This document shows positions 11,160 to 23,378 of a stretch of DNA of 64,000 bases, in pieces. The position numbers and the translations under genes were made by a program. Source of the DNA: Agrypnia vestita (taxonomy: Eukaryota > Arthropoda > Insecta > Trichoptera > Phryganeidae); the NCBI GenBank assembly GCA_016648135.1, contig JADDOH010010958.1, positions 62,001-126,000 of the forward strand, given 5' to 3'. Under the pieces are notes generated by a model. The model had not been told where the DNA came from. It saw only the letters and a list, made by a program, of their open reading frames with translations, and searched no databases. Position 1 is the first letter of the stretch. The number at the start of each line of letters is the position of its first letter.

Positions 11160-13082
11160 AATAATTCAAATTTATTGATCAATTATTAATTGCCTGCAAA
11201 AACCGGGAAAAAAAAGGTATATAATACAAAGTAACTCCCTAATTCTTATTACAACAAGACCTACTAAGACACAAAATAGACAGGAATGTACATGTCAAGT
11301 CTACGAAAAATGTCGAGACATTTGTCAAATGTCAAAATTGACGAGGTGACAATGTTATCCAATAGCGGTCAAGACACGATTGTTATGTTATATTGCTATA
11401 TTAAGAATACATAGATGGGTAAATCATTTTTATACTACATACAAATAATTTTTTTTTACTACATTTCATACATACAAAAACAAGTTTGCCAAAAATACCG
11501 AAGTAGATAACTGCAAAATTATATTTTTTGTTTAAGACAAAAAATATTTATTTGTTTACGGTGCTTTATAATATAATATTCCCGTCTATGGTTTATTTCG
11601 AAGATAGTTTCAGTCTTTCAATATTTATTAATTTTTCTTTTCTTTGCTTTTCTCCTCAGCAAATGGCAGCACTATGAAAACATTCTTGCCTATACCACAA
11701 AAAATTTGATCCTCTGACAAGCAGAGCGGGCTAAAGTCACAGGTGTATACTTATTATTATTATACTTCTAATTACAGATTGAAACCTGTAACTACTTTTT
11801 GAAATGAATCTGCGGGTCCCAATTTTAGGTTTATATTTTGAACTTAATTAATAATGCAATTTTTATACTGATTGATCAAATCATACCATCATTAAAGCCC
11901 AAATAACCATTAAATAATTATTAATTAAGAGCAAAAACGATGTAAAAATAATTATGTACTTTGAAGCTACATACCTATAAAGTGCATCAATTTATAAATA
12001 AGGAAAACAATCATATTTTCGGAAGAAGATTGCTACGAAGTTTTAGATAAAATTTAAATTATAATAACATTTGGTAGTATATCACAAGCTAAGAATGTGC
12101 ATTAGATCATTTTAATCCATATTAATATTAGAGGTTTTCCGGAAAAAATACTAAATTCATTCAAGTTTGATGATGTTTGACATTTGATGTGTCAAAACCA
12201 TAGAAAAGAGATGTCAAAACACAAAACACTGAAAATACCGAATTTAACAATTTCATAATGAAATGTTGTTGATGCATGGTCGTTGATGCACATAGACATA
12301 GACAAGAAATAAAATAGCTTTATTCGGGTTTCGGTATATTTTTCTTTTCTATGGTTTCGGTGTAGGGTAAGCTGGGGTTGAAAGTGTCACTTTTTACAAT
12401 TTACAGGATAACATGTTTACAAAGTTTTTGATGTGTGACATCTTTCCTCTCGCTTTCTTGCGATTTGTGGCAGTGATTTCGTGAAAATGGACGGAATTAC
12501 GTTACAGGAAATAAGACGCTGGGGAAGCGCGCGCAATTTCATTTGACCAATGAGCGCGCGCGACGGAAAAATCATCGAATACAAATTAAATCTGACAGCT
12601 ATATATTAAATGATATTAATGTATTTTTTTTAACAACAAGTATGTGAGAATTACGACGTTCAATGGATAATTTTTTGACAGAATGAAAGGTTGATATTTT
12701 AGTTAGTGTTTATATTTATATATAATCTTCGTAAAAAAAAAACACCGAAATATGCATTTGCAGTGAATGTGCCACCTTAATGTGCTGAGGTTATATTATC
12801 TCAATGGCTGAGATACATCTTTAACACCAAATTTTTTTCATAGGCTTGTTAGTTTTCAAAACATGATTTCGAAGAAAAGAAAGGCCCTACAACATTTATT
12901 TTAATTTATAAGTTTTCAAAGAAGTATTTATCGACCTGCGGATACTTTAAAATATTTAAAATGTGCCTTGATCTTATTTCTTTAGAAAGATCTTGTGGTA
13001 ATTTATTTTATATATTTCATGACCAGGTACCAAACAGATAAAAATTATTTTTCAATTGATTCAGCAACATTGTAGATAGACA
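11160..13082. other. Intergenic between Vhl and Trappc2l; no gene recognised
   Basis: AT-rich. A patch at about 12360-12600 contains a GC palindrome (gcgcgcgcaatttc..gagcgcgcgcg) with a CCAAT motif between the arms. It may be an old MITE or a promoter of unknown use. No ORF has coding character. Confidence 0.4.
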
Positions 13083-13305
13083 TTTAAAAAATATTGATTA
13101 TATTATTTGTTTATATCTACTTCTTTTATATGAGTAATTCCGCCAATATGTTTCAGAAAAACCTTTCCATCCTCAGGGTGTTGTAAAACTTATTTAATTA
13201 TTTAACTTAAACAACAGTCTGACAATGGAAAGGTTTTTCTGAAACATGTTGGTGGAATTACTCATATAAAGGAAGTAGATATAAATATTTAATTAAATCA
13301 ATATT
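13083..13305. mobile_element. Hairpin MITE
   Basis: Long inverted arms: 'gagtaattccgccaatatgt' followed by ttcagaaaaacctttcc on the left, and the inverted counterpart (ggaaaggtttttctgaaac.. then ttactcatata) on the right. About 45 bp of loop separates them. Confidence 0.75.
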
Positions 13306-13524
13306 TTTTAGATACAATTCAATTTCGCTTTAAAACTGAGCTTGTAAGCTATACATAAATGAGGGTTAATGGAACAAATCTCAATTATAATAGTTAAGCA
13401 ATTTAGAAAGCTTACATAATTTAAAATTCGAGACCTCACTGGTAGGATGGGAGATTTTAAGAATATTGTAGTGTAGAGATTAATAAGGATCATAATTTTT
13501 CATATTTTTATAAAACAGATTAAG

Positions 13525-13672
13525 ATCCAGTTGTTTCAAATTGGATTAAAATAAAAGTTCGTTTAAAGCATAGATTTTTACGAAAACGGATTGCTTGATT
13601 GGTGGAGAACGCAAAAATTTATGCTTTAAACGAACTTTTACTTTAATCCAACTTGAAACAACCAGGTCTAAG
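13525..13672. mobile_element. TTGTTTCAA palindromic MITE
   Basis: The arms gttgtttcaaattggattaa and the inverted ttaatccaacttgaaacaac enclose 'cgaaaacggattgcttgatt'. A better copy with a TTA duplication is at 45392-45536, and a truncated end is at 18921. Confidence 0.75.
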
Positions 13673-14037
13673 CGTAAGATTTCGAGCCTACTGAATGTAA
13701 TAAATTATACTTCGATACTTGGTAGTGTGTGAGAGATTTTAAATATTTTTATAGAGTTAAAACAATTATTTGTTACGTATACTTTATATCATTGTAGATT
13801 TCTGTTTCATTTTCAACAGATATTTTTTTCAGTACGTACAATCATTCGTTTAACTTTTTCCCTCAGTATTTACGTTTTCAGTGACATTTATATGAAAATT
13901 CAACGGTACAAGTAAAGTTTGCCTTAGAGTAAACAAAAAATATTTCTATATTTCTGGTTGTGTCGTTTTCTTTCCCATAGTAAATAGGTATTTGATTCTG
14001 AAGCCGCCTTTACTTTTTGTCATAAATTAATATAAAC

Positions 14038-14416
14038 TAGGGATGGTTAAATGAAAAAAATATCGAATCGATATTTAAAAAATAGTATCGGAAATAATCG
14101 ATATACATTTAGAAAAATATATCGATATATCGATATTTATCGAAAAGGTCACCGAAAAATATATCGATTATCCGAGAAAAAATATTGATGACCCAAAAAA
14201 AGGTACAAAAATGGATCGCCAAAAAAATGACCAAAAAAACAAAAAGGTAGCCAAGAACAAAATATCGATTATCCCGGAAAAAATATCAATATATCAAACG
14301 AAAAATATCGATATTTGATATATCGCGACAAGATATATCGATGATAAATTTTTACGGCGATATTTTTAAAAAAAAAATCGATATATTGATATATCGATAT
14401 TTTTTATCCATCCCTA
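14038..14416. mobile_element. hAT-type MITE packed with TATCGATA motifs
   Basis: The ends are TAGGGATGG..CCATCCCTA. They are flanked by an exact 8-bp duplication ATATAAAC (14030-14037 and 14417-14424), diagnostic of hAT insertion. The 379-bp interior has no ORF and is dominated by ATCGAT/TATCGATA runs. At least four exact TATCGATA octamers are visible, plus many one-off variants. It ends about 310 bp upstream of the Trappc2l start codon. Confidence 0.9.
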
Positions 14417-14729
14417 ATATAAACCATAGATTTATGTTTATATTCCACGACCATAGACCATAGACATAAAAAATAATCTGACAGATAAATCAAGATAAAT
14501 GTTCTGACGTCCGTCAGTTTTGTCATATTATGCTGTATTTTTAATTACTTTTAACATTATATTCAGATTCCTTGTATCCAAGTGAGCTGTAAATTAAATT
14601 TGGACAACGTTTTAATCTAAATCCATAACCTCAGTATTAGAAAGTACCATGCCATTATAAACAGTTATTTCCATCATCAGTCAATTAGTCTACGACAATT
14701 CAAGCTAATCTCTAATCGGAACAGAAAAT

Positions 14730-17700
14730 ATGGCAGTGTGCGTAGCAGTTATTGGCAAAGAGGTAAATTTATTACTATAAGACTCGAGATTAAATTGAAA
14801 AACTATTTTTAACGGCTATTAGATTATTCAGCAGACAGTGATAAGACATCACAATGAACAGTCATTGTATTGCATGTGGAGGAGCGATCATGTCTGCAAT
14901 TAATCTACCGATAGCAGCTTAGAAAAACATTTTAAATTAAAGTTCTTAAAATCCAAATAACTATGAGGAGGGATGAGGTATTCAATAAAGTCTGTTTTTG
15001 TTATTAGACAAATTTATGTTAAAAGTACTCTATCTTTCGGAAACAAACATACACATTCTGAAAAAACCCAAAACACTATTACTGTAGGCAAAAATAAAAA
15101 TGATCATCAAATCCCAAAAACATATACTTCTTTCGGAACAGGGCAAAGACCTTTCAGATACAGGTAAATGTCGTTTTGCGCCAGTTCGATTTCCGCCGGT
15201 TGGTGCCGGTGTGGGATTCCCCGGTTCGTTCAGCCGTGAGATTCCCTGGTTCGGCTGACACCAGACGACAGCAGGCGCCACGATTCTAATAGCGGACACA
15301 CTTTTACACATTGTTTTATTCTATTTTTTATTTTATTCTAAAAAAATAATGGGAAAACCCTAAAACGGCCGATCTAACTCGTATCCTTTCTTATATAGAA
15401 AGGTTAATAGATGAGCTCTGTGAGATAGATAGGGATTTCAATCGAAGCGCAAATGTTAAAAGACACATCACAGCTGCCATTCGACCTTATGCTATGATTC
15501 TGCAAGAAAGGAAGCAACAATCAAAGCAAAAGCAACAATCAAAAACACTTTTTTTTAAAAGTGTGAGAATTTAATTTAGTATCGACGAACTGGTGAATTA
15601 GTATTTATTTATTTAAAAAAATTCATTATTGTAATAGATCTGTGGAACGTATGTCGCGACGCCAGGAAGAGACTGCATGACAGAGAGAGAGAATGTATAA
15701 AAAGGCGCGTGAATGTCGAGTCGCTCTCTCTTTGGACTACCATTGTTATCCAGACCACATCTTACTGCATAAACGATTGTCTAAACCGTTATTGTTACCA
15801 AATAAATACTTACGAGAACGAAGTCTTTACTTGGAGCAACCTAATCCCGAAACAAGAGTATTACAATTATTTATATCAAGAGATTATTATTTATACTGTA
15901 AATGAATTTAAACTGTATTTATTAAATACATATATAATTTATTTTGAATATATATAGGATATGTATTAAATAAACATGTTAGATTGTTCTTAGAATTTTG
16001 ACACGGAATCTAACCTTATATCGTTCATTATATTTTTGTTCATTTTATGCTGATTTTTTTTATGCTGGTGTCTCTCGGAATGGAACCCCGGCTAAAACGA
16101 TATTTACCTGTACTTTGTTAACTTCTAAAAAAAAAAATTCTACAACAATACTTTTGACAGTTCTCTTGCAAAAATGCTGTTAAGAAAAAAAATGTTTTAA
16201 AGTGTAACTACTGAATAGTAATTTCCAGATTAATTGAAAGTGTAACAAGAAACCACAAATCCACATGGAAAACTTATAAAACGTACAAAAAATCTGTCTT
16301 GAATAGAGTTTTTCACATATTCATACCTGAGCAACTGCTTTGCCATTGCGTATTCAGACGTTTCTAATAAGGATGTTAAATAGTGTAATGGAACAAAAAA
16401 TGTACGTATTGCTTATTTGAATATTTGCAACGTATTTCATTTCCGTTATTTGTATGCCTTAAAAAAAAATCCAGAATATTATAATATATAATAGAAAAAT
16501 GTAATATAATAGAAAAATATTATAATATTATAATAGAAAAATGCTCGGAAATAATAATATAATAAAATATATTAAAGCGACATCTATAATATAACAGATG
16601 AACCTTTTGTTTATATTAAATTTGATACAAAGAAAATCAAGGCATTCTTAAACAAACAAATAATAATTGACACCTATTAAAGAAACAGTAAAGCTATATT
16701 ATTCCTTATATGAATGTGAATCTCTTACAAGGTTTTAAAATTTTGCAGAGTGCATTTACAGTGAAAACTTATTTTGAAAATTTAATTTAAACAAGGAACA
16801 AAGTGACAAACAAATTGCAATGCAATAAAAACTTAAATACAAACGATTATTTCTTACAAGCAAGCTTTGGACCTAGAATGTGCTAATATTATACAAAATA
16901 ACTTTCTTAAGTTTTCGAACAGAAACAAATAAAATTGGAAATATCAATCATGTAAACAACCAAATAAAACTAAAGATCTACCTCGAGATAAATTTACGAA
17001 TACTGATATTTCTAAATCACCTTCTCACTTTACAGAGTTTAAAGAAATTCTTAATGATGTAAAAAATGAAATAAAAGATTTTAGAAAACAATATAGTGCC
17101 TTATTATTATTGAAATACACGGTCTACCAGAAACACCTCAAGATGATATCAATCGTCTCATTAAGGATATAAGAAAGGCACTTGGATGCGCAATAAATGA
17201 GGGTGAGATTTTTGAAGCTTCCAGAACAACCGGAAGTAGGAACGCTGCTCCCCGAATAAACAACAATATTATTGTGAAATTCAGCTCTAGGATGAAGAAG
17301 GATGAACTTCTGGCTGCAGTGAAAAAGAAGAAAGGAATCGATACCAATATGATAAATCTACAAGGAGAAAAAAGATTAATTTTTTTTACGATCATCTATC
17401 TTGGAAGTCTAAGCAAATTCTTAGGGCTGCAAAGGAAACTAAAAAACAGAAGAATTACAAATTTTTATGGGTAAGAAATTCGAAAATCCTGCTTCGGAAA
17501 GACGATACGAGACCAATTCATATCTACATTATGGATCAACTGGAAACTGTGATATTTTTAATTCTTTTTATTTTTTTCTTGAAATATCTACAATACAGAA
17601 TATATACAATACATGAATACACAAAATGCATATAATACTTATACATGCCCAATCACAGCAGTATGTATGTATGTACTGCATATGTCCAGTGGACTTCTCA

Positions 17701-20700
17701 ACAAGTTTAATATTTCTTATTATGTTATTTATATTCAAAAATGATTATGTATTCTTTTTTATTAAAAGATTAATATTCACTCAATATTTACCTTCTCAAA
17801 TATTAGATTTAATTACTACATATTTTCAAAATACTTGCGGAATAAGAACAAAAACTCAAGAATTTTATTTTAATGTACTGTCTAATGATCATGTTGCGAT
17901 ATTCATTTGTGAAATTTGATTAGTTGATAGTCTTTCTAGCTTCTAGACGCAAATGCCTAGATATTAAATTTCTTCGTAATGTATTAAATAACAATGTGGA
18001 CTGTCCTGAGTTATTGTCAAATATTGATTTTCATGTACCAATCCGTCGTTCACGTCATACAACTCTTTTCTGACCCATAAATTATAAAACTCTGGCTGCA
18101 AAAAACTCGGTTATCAGTAGAATCATAAATTTATTCTTGCAATACGAGAATTCCCTTGGGATCGACTTATTCGCAGACACAAAGTATATTCTTAAGCAAA
18201 AACTTAAAATAATGATTTTATAGGCTTTAAACCAACGTACAACGCACATACACACACACACAAACATCACCTTTAAGTAAGTAATTTTACAGATATTATT
18301 GTAAACGATTAATACATGTATGGAGCAGATATTATTCAAACGCTTTAATATTTTTCTTTGTAAAACATCTTCATGCATTGTAAGAGAATAAATAAAAAAA
18401 AATAAAAAAATAAACTCTTTAAAAAATGTTGGACAACTACTACATAGTATTCAATATGTGGATGTGAGAAAGCCAGGTATTGGTGCATTCATAGTAGATT
18501 GGCTATTAACATTATTTCTCCTTTATAATTTTACTTGTTTGTAACTTTAAAATTCATCTGTAAGTTTTGTATAGTATGAAATTCATAAAAAATAAATATT
18601 ATTGTTATATTATTAATTGATATGACAGTTACTTTGTGGTGCAACATGATTATTTTAATTTAAACTAAATTGAACTTTGTAATGCACATACGTACCAACC
18701 ATTCTTTCGATAATCACAGATTAAAACTACTCCAGTCAGTTCCTCATAAAAAATTAACAGTTTGGAAACCGTTGAAATTCAAAAGAACTTAAATTCTGAG
18801 AAAACACTCATAAACAACCTCACATTCATATAAATGTCTTCGTTTCTCAGCATCTTCTCCTTGAAGATCGCACAAAAAATCATCCCAACTACTCTGCGAA
18901 CCTTTACTCTACTCAACTAAGGCCCGGTTGTTTCAAGTTCGATCAAAGTACTAACTGTTGGAATACACTCATCTTGATGATTAATAGATGAATAAATAAA
19001 TTGAATTGAATTGAAAATGACGATACAATAGTATTTAAACCCATTAATCTCTAATTAATCAAAGTGTTCCCTACGAACGTAGGTATTTATTTTTAAATTA
19101 ATGAAACAAAATGGTGGTTTCAGAACTGGCCGGTGTACGTAGCGTGCAGCGAAGCGGAGGCCGAGATGCAGTGGCGGGTGCATACAGCGCTAGACGTGGC
19201 GGAAGAAAAGCTCTCAAGCGGTCGCGCCCCGGACCAAAGGGACTTGTACTTGGGACTGCTCTATTCTACTGAAGCGCACAATATGTAGGGGCATTTTTTA
19301 AAAATACTTTCTTGCCCGTAACGTAGTGCCCTTGAATTTTGAAATTAAATAAAATAATTAATTAAGATAAATTATAGAAGCCCTAAAGAGGTGAAGCTAT
19401 TTATATGGGATACGGGTATGGAACTCTTTATAGGGTGGCCCAGGGCTTATGACCTGGCTAAGTGATCATTTTACATAGTTAAACGTTCACCAGTCCACCG
19501 TAAGAACTTCCACAAATCAAATTTTTGAAAGTTGAATACACATATTATAATATTGTTTTAAATAAAATAACTATTAGTTTTTTCATCTCACTGACAAACA
19601 GGTATTTATTACCTTATAGAATGTTGTTAGTGATTGCAAGCCAATAGTAGCCCAGATTCCTGAATTTCTTCAACTTGATTCAGATGTGCGTTTATTTTAC
19701 AGTTATGGTTATGTGACTAACACGAGAGTAAAGTTGTTTGCTGTAGTGGGGGAGGGAGGAGCCAGGGATGCAGAAGTGCGTTCTCTCCTCAGGCGCCTTC
19801 ATGCACTGTATGCCGACGCCCTGTGCTGCCCCTTCTACAGACCGGGTGATCCCATCACATCTCCGTGAGTATATTATATCTTAACCAGAAGTTAATAAAA
19901 CTAGCCGTAAACATGTGAAAATAATTAATAACGACCCTTGCCTGTACCCTAAGCCACGCGCTGATTGACAAATCACACTCAGGCACCTGGGCCTCATTAG
20001 TGGCTGGTCATCATCAGTGTTGTTGTAATTCCAGCAAGTTACGCCAGACAGGCATTAAAAATTGGGATAGTTGATATGCATTTTTTTTCAATTTTGTTTT
20101 GTGGAGAAGAGTATTTTCCATGTATTGTTACAACAAAGTTAAAAATGCAGTTTACCGTCGATATTATATCTTAACCAGATAGATCTTATAAGTTACATAA
20201 TTCTGGTTTTATTCATAAAATACGTAATAGCTATAACAGAACAACGTTAATTATTTATCTGTTAATTTGAGTAAAGCGGGCTACTCACACACCTGCGGCA
20301 ATCTAGGGTCTAATCGTGGGAATGACCCTTAAATTGTGATGTGTGTATGGGCCATTTCCTAGATTGGCCCTGCGGCAGGAGCGCGAGACCATCCTAGATC
20401 CCTAGATCGCCCCTGCCGCCCTGCTAGATCTCTGCGTGTGTAGCGCGATTGGGGCAATTTCTCAATCAGTTGCTTGGTAACTGTCGTACAGAGAGCACGC
20501 ATTGACGATTCTTCTGTAAGCTTTCCAAGTTGGCCATAGGAAATGACGTCTGATATTAATTTTTTAGCAACAACTTGCTGGTGTTTATTCAAATCCTTTA
20601 ATTGTAGATCATAGCTCTTCCCAATCATCATAGTGGTAAGAAGTTGTCGAGTAGTGTCAAGAAGTTTTGCTTGTTGTTTTGTAAGTTCAATCGCTGTTTT

Positions 20701-21429
20701 CCTGGCGCCGTTTCTTCTGATTTTCTTGCGATAGCACCACAGAAAGGGCCAGAACTATATCGACCTTTTGATTTTTCGATAATACTGGTGCCATTCTCAA
20801 CATGTGTGTTTATCTCCACTTACACTCGAACACTGAACGGCAGGCATGTGTTTAGAGACAAGCCGATATTGCCGCGACCGCCGTGCGCCCTAGATTGCCC
20901 CTGCAGCAGGTGAGTGTAGCTCGCTTAAGGAGTTTTACATAGAAACTTTGATTAACTGTGCTGGCGGATGTTCTGAATAAAAATTAAAGGTAATTTTTAT
21001 TTTGTCTTGTTGCGAAACTGTCAAATCCACAAAAGATTTACCTCCAAATATTTTAATGTAGTTGGTATTGTGCATTAAAGTAGATTTTCTTTTGATTTCT
21101 TAGATTTTTTTATTTATTATATTTATGTGCATTGGAAGTTTCTTTTTAATTTTTAACACTACAATAATAGCAAAACAAGTTAAGAAAATAGCCAGGTTTG
21201 GGAAAATCACACGGATGTATTGTTACCTCACTGGGAATCCAACCCGGACCCTGGCACGAAAGCAGAGTCAATGACAAGCATATTTACAAACAAATTTAAT
21301 AAAGGAATGAAAATGTATCATATTTGTAAATTTATAGATTGGTAATGTCATTAAAATAAAATGTTAATTGTTTGTTTTAGAATCTTTGACAAGAAAGTAA
21401 GAAGCTTGATGGCTGGTGGAAATCCTTAA
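14730..21429 (+). CDS. Trappc2l: TRAPP complex subunit 2-like protein
   Basis: Four exons join in phase to give 134 residues: 14730-14762 (MAVCVAVIGKE), 19124-19284, 19703-19864 and 21381-21429. Donors and acceptors are GTAAAT/TTTCAG, GTAGGG/TTTACAG and GTGAGT/TTTTAG. The product follows TRAPPC2L from end to end. It shows the longin-fold N-terminus, VHTALDVAEEKL, RDLYLGLLYSTE, then YGYVTNTRVKL, LRRLHALYADALCCPFYRPG and a short C-terminus. The human protein is about 140 residues. It acts as a small sedlin-like core subunit of TRAPP complexes, which are Rab1/Rab11 exchange factors at the ER-Golgi and Golgi. Intron 1 (4.4 kb) and intron 3 (1.5 kb) are swollen by transposons. An AATAAA overlaps the stop (21428-21433) and another is at 21699-21704. 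The start is set by the family N-terminus MAVC. Confidence 0.95.
15389..15573 (+). pseudogene. Short retroelement-like ORF remnant
   Basis: An open frame of about 60 codons reads IERLIDELCEIDRDFNRSAN and ends in a Gln/Lys-rich stretch. It has no initiator and lies inside Trappc2l intron 1. I do not recognise a family; a gag-like or transposon fragment is a guess from its setting. Confidence 0.25.
15641..15853 (+). mobile_element. Possible solo LTR
   Basis: A 213-bp stretch begins TGTGGAACG and ends CCCGAAACA. It contains a TATA-like tataaaaaggcgcgtg (about 15696) and an AATAAA (about 15800), the layout of a short LTR with U3, R and U5. No target duplication is clear and no internal retroviral-type region follows. 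It lies in Trappc2l intron 1 in sense orientation. Confidence 0.4.
16975..18222 (+). mobile_element. Internally deleted jockey/CR1-type LINE with FP-like ORF1
   Basis: Three coding remnants lie in order. (1) About 16980-17560 is an ORF1 C-terminal region (IHGLPETPQDDINRLIKDIR; NNNIIVKFSSRMKKDELLAA; a frameshift in the T run near 17385; then KFLWVRNSKILLRKDD). This resembles the C-terminal domain of LINE ORF1 proteins that is related to the baculovirus FP protein family. (2) About 17770-17919 looks like the start of an ORF2 endonuclease (GIRTKTQEFYFNVLSNDHVA). (3) About 17945-18222 looks like an ORF2 C-terminus (CLDIKFLRNVLNNNVDCPEL, then NIDFHVPIRRSRHTTLF). The reverse-transcriptase core is missing. 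Stops and frameshifts show it is dead. It lies within Trappc2l intron 1. Confidence 0.65.
18921..18960 (+). mobile_element. Truncated end of the TTGTTTCAA MITE
   Basis: aaggcccggttgtttcaagt followed by tcgatcaaagta matches the left end of the copy at 45392-45536. The rest of the element is absent. Intron 1 of Trappc2l. Confidence 0.6.
19379..19545 (+). mobile_element. Diverged family B MITE fragment
   Basis: The phrases gaagctatttatatggga, 'agggcttatgacctggctaa' and gtgatcattttacat match the family B body seen at 8091 and 37016. It lies in Trappc2l intron 2. Confidence 0.6.
20275..20925 (-). mobile_element. PIF/Harbinger-type element with accessory-protein remnant
   Basis: The ends AGCGGGCTAC and (inverted) AGCGAGCTAC are flanked by TAA on both sides (20272-20274 and 20926-20928). 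The inverted ends continue imperfectly through acctgc..aatctaggg. On the minus strand one frame from about 20740 to 20359 encodes a Lys/Gln-rich helical segment (ELTKQQAKLLDTTRQLLTTM, then DLNKHQQVVAKKLISDVISY). This fits the C-terminal region of the Myb/MADF-like second protein of Harbinger elements. A sub-terminal inverted copy of the end motif occurs at about 20390-20450. It lies in Trappc2l intron 3. Confidence 0.7.
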
Positions 21430-21709
21430 TAAATCTCTAATCATCTAGTGATTGCACATTGTGATCCAAATATAAAGCACACCATCCACAATGAAGCGAG
21501 TTACTCAATCTATTCCTGTCATGATGTATAAGAATGATGAGTCTTCCTTCAAACAACCAGGATTGACGTAACTTAGATGGCAATTGGATAGGAACTTTGT
21601 TGCCAAAGTCTAGAGATCCATCCACTCAACACCAAGAGGAAGAGTAGATCGTACTTTAGTGTCGGTGTCAAGTGTCTGTTGAGAAACTGCAAGTTATAAA
21701 TAAATGTGT

Positions 21710-22224
21710 GGTGCATTCCGTGCTATCAAAATATATTGATGAGTTAGAGATTGGACAAAAGTGATTTATTTAAGGAAAAGTATTTTATAAGAAATTTTTT
21801 AAATATATAAATTGTTTTTGTTATTCTAACGAGACTTTTCTTCCATGCTACATAATAAGGTGATGCGTTAGCAGTGTGCGTAAGGCTTTTATGATTATTC
21901 AGTGACTTTCCTCTCCAGCCAGGAATTTGAGATAATGCATAATTTTTTATGTACATATTTTTTGTATTTTAATTTACTTCCCCGGCGGAAAGAATGTAGA
22001 ATAAAAAGTCGAGTTTTCTTAAAGTGAACTTGTGTTTTTTCATTAATTTGTTACATAGTTGGTCTAGGAAATATTGACGAAAGACACCAACTTGTAACAA
22101 GATCTATATGTAAAGAGTGTTTTTAATATCCACAAAATTGGCTTTATTTGACAGATAATTTTATGGCATTAATATATTTATTTTTTTAAATTACCTCTTG
22201 CATATGATTTGAATTGAATATGAT
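21710..22224. other. Intergenic between Trappc2l and a dead transposase
   Basis: AT-rich DNA without coding character. An AATAAA at 21699-21704 just before it is the likeliest end of Trappc2l transcripts. Confidence 0.4.
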
Positions 22225-22530
22225 TTCAGGCATGTGGCCGCTGTGGCTATGTCTGCAACATTAATGCCTTCCAATTGAGGCACGAAAAAGTTAGTAATCA
22301 TGTCTCTGTGTCGCTCACCGTTTGACTGTAACTTTTACTGGATGCGATAGTGTTTCGACTAAAACAGTTTTGGATTATTATCGCCCCAAATGCGGCAATT
22401 CTGTTTATTGCCATTTAACCAAAAGTGTGTTCATCACTGAACATATTTGGATTGTGAAAATTGGACCTCCAGATTATGCCTTGCACGCGCCGCCACATGT
22501 CCGAAATCAAATTTTAATATTAATGCCATA
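22225..22530 (-). pseudogene. Decayed Tc3/mariner-like DDE transposase fragment
   Basis: On the minus strand NPNMFSDEHTF is followed, after a frameshift, by WLNGNKQNCRIWGDNNPKLF. This matches the DEAHFWLNG-type core common in insect Tc3/mariner-like transposases and includes the second catalytic Asp region. Several in-frame stops follow. No terminal repeats were found. Confidence 0.6.
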
Positions 22531-23378
22531 AAATTATCAAATAAAGCCAATTTCATGGATATTAAAAACATTTTTCAGTTTTATTTCAATGTAAAATTCT
22601 CCACCTCTAAAAAAACAACTTTTACATAGTTTAAATTCCGAATGAAGGTAGAGCCGGGGATTGATATAAATTAACTGGTATTTATTAAAAAAAAAGTTAC
22701 AATTAAACATTCGCAACAGAATGTCCTACTTTTTTATTATGTATGCACGAGTTTTATTTAACTTGCCAATGCCTGCATAGTGTCTAAAGATTACTGGTAA
22801 TGTCTAATGCCTTTCAGGTCCTATTCATCTGCTTATCTTACAATGCATTGCTGCGTCATGGTAATGGGCCTTTTAAGCCTCTTCAGAGATATGGAAGTTA
22901 TTCTGATTGTGTGAAATTAAATCAGCAGTAAATGCATCCAAGTCAATATGTATGTACTTCAATAGCCATCCAGCAGTAAATTAATTAACTTGCAGTTTTT
23001 CACTAATCATTTTATATATTGATTATTTTGAATTTTGTGGTTTACTTCAATTGCCTATTCAATTCACGTATGGTAGATTTCAAACTTCGATAGATAGCTG
23101 GAAGGAAAATTTTCAACTAATTTCATAGTATACCTGATCTCATGCTAAGCTCTTTTAAGTATATTTTTATGCATTTTGGCATGAATAACAACAGTTGCTC
23201 AATGGCTAATCTAATAACTAAAATTGATAAATAAAAACAAAGAATGATTGTTTTTCCATTTTTTTATTTTTTCTTATATAAACAAATAACCAATCGCTCA
23301 ATCCACCCCATGCAGCGTAATAAAATACAGTAATGCGTGTGGTGGTGCGAGCAACAGGATACAGAGCGTGGTATTGGT

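Noticed and set aside
12487..12540. ATG at 12487 (MDGITLQEIRRWGSARNFI) as a coding exon
   Set aside because: The frame stops after 19 codons, no donor fits, and the following GC palindrome looks like repeat or regulatory DNA.
20644..20913. 89-codon plus-strand ORF in Trappc2l intron 3
   Set aside because: It overlaps the minus-strand Harbinger frame and runs into the transposon end; composition and context favour the minus-strand reading.
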